From contig NZ_QJJK01000010.1 in the NCBI RefSeq assembly GCF_003201475.1, positions 1 to 64,000 of the forward strand: a stretch of DNA of 64,000 nucleotides, given 5' to 3'. The notes beneath the pieces are model-generated. The model made no database searches and was not told the DNA's origin. It saw nothing but the letters and a program-made list of their open reading frames with translations. How positions within the stretch are numbered: position 1 is the first letter of the stretch; each line of letters starts with the position of its first letter. The translations under genes were made by a program, and so were the position numbers. Below are positions 60,264 to 64,000 of the stretch, piece by piece. This stretch comes from Chelatococcus asaccharovorans (GTDB lineage Bacteria; Pseudomonadota; Alphaproteobacteria; Rhizobiales; Beijerinckiaceae).

Positions 60264-61271
60264 ATGAAAAGATTGGCTTTCAGCCTGCTGTGCACCGTAT
60301 GCTCGTTCGTCGGTGCAGGCGCGACCGCTTTCGCCCAGGACAAAGTGGAGTGGCGTTACTTCAGCTATTTCCCGGTCAATGACAACGCAGTGAAACTGAC
60401 CCGCCAGTTCGCCGAGGACGTCGGCACGGCAACGAACGGCCGCCTGAAGATCAATGTCTTCGCCGCGGGCGAGTTGCCCTACAAGGCGCCCGATGTCCTG
60501 CGCGCGGTTGCGACCAACCAGGTCCAGATGGGAGACATGGCGGTGGGCTTCGCGTCCGGCGACGTCCCCGAGCTGAACGTGCTGTCGCTACCATTCCTTT
60601 GTACGTCCTTCGACGCGTTCAAAAAGGCGATCGTCGGCATCGGCCCGGTCGTCGATCAGGTCATCGGCGATCGCTTCAAGGTCGACGTCGCGATGAACTG
60701 GACGATGCCGGCACAGAATTTCTGGTTCAATCGCCCGATCACCAAGTCTACGGAAATCAAGGGCCTCAAGGTACGCACGTGGAATCCCGAGCAGGTGAAT
60801 ATGGTCCAGCTCCTCGGCGGATCTCCGGTGTCGATTTCCTCGGCGGAAGTCATCCCAGCGCTTGAGCGCAAAGTCATCGACGGTGCCATTACCTCGGCGC
60901 TCTCGGCCAATGAATGGCGCGCCTACGAGATCGTTAATACAGGTCTTATGGCCAATTTCGCCATGGGTCACCAGGTCACAATGATCAACAAGGCGGAGCT
61001 GGCCAAGTTGCCTGAAGACCTGCGCACGATATTACTGCGCAAGGTTGACGAATGGGAACCAAAATATATGGAGATGGCCGCAAAGGGGGAGGGCGAGGCA
61101 CGATCCAACCTTTCTGCAAACGGCGTCAAGCTGGTTGATCCCTCCGGCGAAGACTATGCCCACGTTCGCGCGACGATGCTGCCGATGTGGAACGAATGGG
61201 CCAACAAGCACGGCGAAACGGGTAAGAAGCTCCTGGGGCTGGCGCGCGCCGGCTGCATCGGCACCAACTGA
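60264..61271 (+). CDS. TRAP transporter substrate-binding protein (DctP family), orphan
   Basis: A 335-residue DctP-type binder. The signal peptide ends near AFAQD, followed by WRYFSYFPVNDNAVKLTRQFAEDV. The segment NRPITKSTEIKGLKVRTWNP contains the conserved Arg that binds substrate carboxylates in TRAP proteins. GAGGGG lies about nine bases before the ATG at 60264. No DctQ or DctM membrane genes follow within the window, which continues with a PLP enzyme and an oxoprolinase. The partner must be elsewhere, or the binder serves another system. Confidence 0.9.
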   Translation: MKRLAFSLLCTVCSFVGAGATAFAQDKVEWRYFSYFPVNDNAVKLTRQFAEDVGTATNGRLKINVFAAGELPYKAPDVLRAVATNQVQMGDMAVGFASGDVPELNVLSLPFLCTSFDAFKKAIVGIGPVVDQVIGDRFKVDVAMNWTMPAQNFWFNRPITKSTEIKGLKVRTWNPEQVNMVQLLGGSPVSISSAEVIPALERKVIDGAITSALSANEWRAYEIVNTGLMANFAMGHQVTMINKAELAKLPEDLRTILLRKVDEWEPKYMEMAAKGEGEARSNLSANGVKLVDPSGEDYAHVRATMLPMWNEWANKHGETGKKLLGLARAGCIGTN

Positions 61272-61412
61272 CCGCGTCGCGAGGCACCCGGCGTCCAGGG
61301 TGTGACAGGCGCTCCGTCAAGGAACCCTCCGAACCGCTAGATCGGGCCGCCGTAAGGCGTCCCGCGGGCTTGCGCCGCCGCTGAACGCGCGGCGCCATCT
61401 GAAGATCCTTCC

Positions 61413-62474
61413 ATGCCAGATACCGGACCTCACGCCGCGATCGTCGATCTGCGAAGCGACTTGCTGTCGCCGCCGTCACCCGCGGTCGTTGCAGCGATGC
61501 AGGCCGCGCTGGCCGCCGCGCCGGAGTTCGAACTGCGCGGCGACGACCACGAAAGCGCCCTCGAGCGGAAGGCCGCAGCGCTCCTCGGCAAGGAGGACGC
61601 GCTCTTCTTCCCGACCTGCACGATGGCCAATCTCTGCGCGGCGATGCTCGCCGGGCGACAGGGGGGCCTGCTGCTGGTACCGGAAGACTGTCACGTCCTG
61701 ACCTCCGAAGAAGGTGGCGCATCGTCGCTCGCGGGCTTGGACGTGGTCGTACTCCGCGGCGTGATGACGGATCCGGAGCAATGGGCCCGGGCGCTTGCGC
61801 AGGACGATGGATCACGGGCTGGTCCAGCCCTGGTCTGGCTGGAGAACACCCACAACCGGCAGGGCGGCCTGCCGCTGCCGGCGGACCAGACGCGAGCCAT
61901 TGCCGAGATGGCCCGCCACCGTGGGGTCCGCTCCCACCTCGACGGCGCGCGTCTCTTCAACGCGGCCATTGCTCTCGGCGTGCGTCCGGACGCGATCGCC
62001 GCGGGCTTCGACACGGTGTCGATCAGCCTGAACAAGGGGCTCGGCGCACCCGTAGGCGCGATGCTCGCAGGCAGCCGCGACCTGATCCGGCAGGCCGTCA
62101 CAATACGCCAGCGGCTGGGGGGCGGCATGCGGCCGAGCGCAACATTGTGCGCGCCGGCGCTCGCGGCGTTGGACAGCTGGCCGGAGATCGCCCGGGACCA
62201 CGCGCTCGCCCATCTCCTCTGGCGGGAGATCGGCGAAGACGCCGCCATCGCCGAGCCGGCCACCAATATCGTGATGATCCGCCTTGCCGGGGAGGGGGCC
62301 GCGGAGGTGCTGCGCCGGCGGCTCGCCGACACCGGCGTCATGGCCTTGTGCCTGGAGCCGCAGGTGCTGCGTCTCGTCACCCATCGGGGCTTGACCGAAG
62401 CCGGCATCCGCCGCGCCGCGGCGATCATCCGCTCCATCCTTAATTCCTTCCGAGACACAGAGACAACACAGTGA
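61413..62474 (+). CDS. Threonine aldolase/beta-eliminating lyase family PLP enzyme
   Basis: A 353-residue fold-type I PLP enzyme of the low-specificity L-threonine aldolase group. It has VDLRSDLLSPPSPAVVAAM, WLENTHNRQGGLPLP, the cofactor Asp/Arg in HLDGARLFNA and the PLP lysine in SISLNKGLGAPVG. These enzymes split beta-hydroxy amino acids to glycine and an aldehyde. It overlaps the hydantoinase gene by four bases (GTGA), so both act in one pathway, probably on an amino-acid-derived ring compound or its product. Confidence 0.9.
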   Translation: MPDTGPHAAIVDLRSDLLSPPSPAVVAAMQAALAAAPEFELRGDDHESALERKAAALLGKEDALFFPTCTMANLCAAMLAGRQGGLLLVPEDCHVLTSEEGGASSLAGLDVVVLRGVMTDPEQWARALAQDDGSRAGPALVWLENTHNRQGGLPLPADQTRAIAEMARHRGVRSHLDGARLFNAAIALGVRPDAIAAGFDTVSISLNKGLGAPVGAMLAGSRDLIRQAVTIRQRLGGGMRPSATLCAPALAALDSWPEIARDHALAHLLWREIGEDAAIAEPATNIVMIRLAGEGAAEVLRRRLADTGVMALCLEPQVLRLVTHRGLTEAGIRRAAAIIRSILNSFRDTETTQ

Positions 62475-64000
62475 GTGAGCATTTCCGCATCGGCGTGGAT
62501 ATTGGTGGCACCTTCACCGATTTCACACTGTTCGACGACGGCGACCGGATCGCCCGGACCCACAAGAGGCTGACGACGCCGGACGATCCATCGCGGGCGG
62601 TCATCGAAGGAACCGGTGCGATCACGGCCGAGGCCGGCCTGTCGCCGGCCGACGTCGGCACCATCGTCCACGGCACCACGCTGGTCACCAATGCGGTGAT
62701 CGAACGGCGCGGCGTGTCCACCGCCATGCTCGTCACGAAAGGATTTCGCGACCTGCTCGATATCGGCGCCGAGCGGCGCTACGACCTGTTCGACCTGACG
62801 ATCGCCTTTCCGAAACCCGTCGTGCCGCGCGCGCTGCGCATCGAGGTGCCGGGACGGCTCCGCTATGACGGCTCGGAAGTGGAGGCTCTCGACCTGAGCG
62901 CAGTCGAGGACGCCGTGCAGCGCCTTGTCGACACGCATGGCATCCGGTCCGTCGCGATCTGTTTCCTGCATTCCCATGTCGACGCGCGGCACGAAGCGGC
63001 GGCGGCGGACTTCGTCGCCACACGGTTCCCGGATCTCTCCGTCTCCACCTCGTCGGATATCTTTCCCTTCGTGCGCGAATTGGGCCGTTGGACGACGACG
63101 ACGCTCAATGCTTACGTCCAGCCGGTGGTCGACCGCTATCTAAACCGGCTGGAAGGCGGCCTGCGGCAGGCGGGCTTCGCCGGCAAGCTGCTGGTCATGA
63201 GTTCCAGCGGAGGCACGCTGACGCCGGCGATGGCGCGGCGCTATCCCGTTCGCCTCCTGGAATCCGGTCCGGCCGCCGGCGCGCTGATGTCGGCGCGCCA
63301 TGGGTCGGAGCTCGGGCTCGACAGCGTATTGTCCTTCGACATGGGCGGCACCACGGCCAAGGGCTGCTTCGTGCGCGGCGGACGGCCGCTGAAGCGCTAC
63401 GACCTCGAGGTCGCCCGGATCCATGAGTTCCGCCAGGGCAGCGGGCTCACCGTCAAGATTCCCGTGCTCGACATGATCGAGATCGGCGTCGGCGGCGGCA
63501 GCATCGCGCAGGTGGACGACCGCGGCTTGATCGCCGTCGGCCCGGTCAGCGCGGGCGCAGAACCCGGCCCGGCCTGCTACAAGCGCGGCGGCGCGCGCCC
63601 AACGCTCACCGACGCCAACCTGCTGCTGGGTTATCTCGATGCCGGATCGTTCCTGGGCGGCAGCATGAGGCTCGATCCCGAGGCCGCCCGCATCGCCATG
63701 GAGAAGGACATCGCCGCGCAGATGGGCGTCGAGGTCATGCGGACGGCCTTCGGCGTACGTGAGGTAGCCAGCGAGAGCGTGGCCCGCGCCTTCCGCACCC
63801 ACGCCGCGGAGCAAGGCGTGGATCTGCGCAAGTCGGTCATGGTCGCCTTCGGCGGGTCCGGCCCGCTGCACGGGGCGCGGGTGGCCCGGAAGCTCGGCGT
63901 GAGCAGGCTGGTCTGCCCCAACGGCTCCGGTGTCATGTCGGCCTTCGGCCTGTTGTCGAGCCCCCTGGCCTATGAGGTCGTGCGCGCCCGCCGCCTGGCC
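62471..64000 (+). CDS. Hydantoinase/oxoprolinase (HyuA-type), partial at the window edge
   Basis: The first 510 residues of a hydantoinase A/5-oxoprolinase-like protein, open to the end of the window (family length about 690). The GTG start at 62471 overlaps the PLP-enzyme stop. ATPase-fold motifs are visible: VDIGGTFTDFTLF near residue 9, HGTTLVTNAVIERRG, LSFDMGGTTAKG and AFGGSGPLHGARVA. These enzymes use ATP to open lactam rings such as 5-oxoproline or hydantoins, usually with a HyuB partner, which would lie just beyond the window. Confidence 0.92.
   Translation, partial: MSEHFRIGVDIGGTFTDFTLFDDGDRIARTHKRLTTPDDPSRAVIEGTGAITAEAGLSPADVGTIVHGTTLVTNAVIERRGVSTAMLVTKGFRDLLDIGAERRYDLFDLTIAFPKPVVPRALRIEVPGRLRYDGSEVEALDLSAVEDAVQRLVDTHGIRSVAICFLHSHVDARHEAAAADFVATRFPDLSVSTSSDIFPFVRELGRWTTTTLNAYVQPVVDRYLNRLEGGLRQAGFAGKLLVMSSSGGTLTPAMARRYPVRLLESGPAAGALMSARHGSELGLDSVLSFDMGGTTAKGCFVRGGRPLKRYDLEVARIHEFRQGSGLTVKIPVLDMIEIGVGGGSIAQVDDRGLIAVGPVSAGAEPGPACYKRGGARPTLTDANLLLGYLDAGSFLGGSMRLDPEAARIAMEKDIAAQMGVEVMRTAFGVREVASESVARAFRTHAAEQGVDLRKSVMVAFGGSGPLHGARVARKLGVSRLVCPNGSGVMSAFGLLSSPLAYEVVRARRLA

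Noticed and set aside
1-64000. CRISPR arrays, tRNA or rRNA genes, riboswitches
   Set aside because: No regularly spaced repeat arrays, cloverleaf-like segments, rRNA motifs or known riboswitch leaders were noticed on either strand. This is by eye only.

Overview
The window is a mosaic accessory replicon of an alphaproteobacterium, most likely of the order Hyphomicrobiales (Rhizobiales). The evidence is a complete repABC replication and partition operon on the minus strand (repA 52641-51457, repB 51379-50390, repC 50231-48906) with its antisense RNA locus, next to a DUF1403 / ScpB-like / tyrosine-recombinase module that I associate with rhizobial plasmids. GC is high throughout. I saw no rRNA, tRNA or core housekeeping gene. 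The rest is catabolic operons, uptake systems, insertion-sequence debris and dispersed palindromic repeats. No species is claimed.

Layout. 1-100: tail of a transposase whose stop codon interlocks with a thiolase stop. 97-8976 (minus): nine tightly coupled genes for a CoA-thioester aromatic-acid pathway (SdgC/2-aminobenzoyl-CoA-type FAD monooxygenase, thioesterase, CoA-transferase, HMG-CoA-lyase-like enzyme, VOC protein, small protein, hydrolase, aryl-acid AMP ligase, thiolase). Upstream is a TetR gene decapitated by an IS6-family element (9760-10657). 10743-11183: SRPBCC gene between inverted repeats. 11406-17253 (minus): sugar ABC importer without an ATPase, plus ThuA, Tm-1-like and TIM-barrel proteins. 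17472-20251: truncated hydrolase, DUF930 protein, serine hydrolase, resolvase. 20633-24449: osmoprotectant ABC importer (SBP, permease, ATPase, permease). 24544-25640: ScpB fragment, VapBC, and a broken gene.

25650-44607 is a large catabolic region. A split UxaA/SuyAB-type dehydratase or lyase, an SMP-30 lactonase and a LacI regulator run leftwards. A sulfonate-type ABC importer, a YihU-like dehydrogenase and an aldose-dehydrogenase-like AKR run rightwards from a shared operator. An IclR-SMP-30 fusion gene lies opposite an enolase-superfamily dehydratase, an SDR and a dipeptide-type ABC importer. Together these look like oxidative, non-phosphorylated breakdown of a sugar, a sugar acid or possibly a sulfonated sugar: dehydrogenase to lactone, lactonase, dehydratase, then further oxidation or lysis.

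44674-52641 is the plasmid backbone. 53660-57735 is a tripartite tricarboxylate transporter with a D-glutamate-cyclase-like (DUF4392) gene between TctA and TctC, followed by a LysR regulator. 58956-64000 has a small lipoprotein, a winged-helix regulator, an orphan TRAP binding protein, a threonine-aldolase-like PLP enzyme and the start of a hydantoinase/oxoprolinase. The DUF4392 and oxoprolinase genes raise the possibility of 5-oxoproline or D-glutamate use.

All functions are read from motifs, lengths and gene order. Substrate statements are inference.
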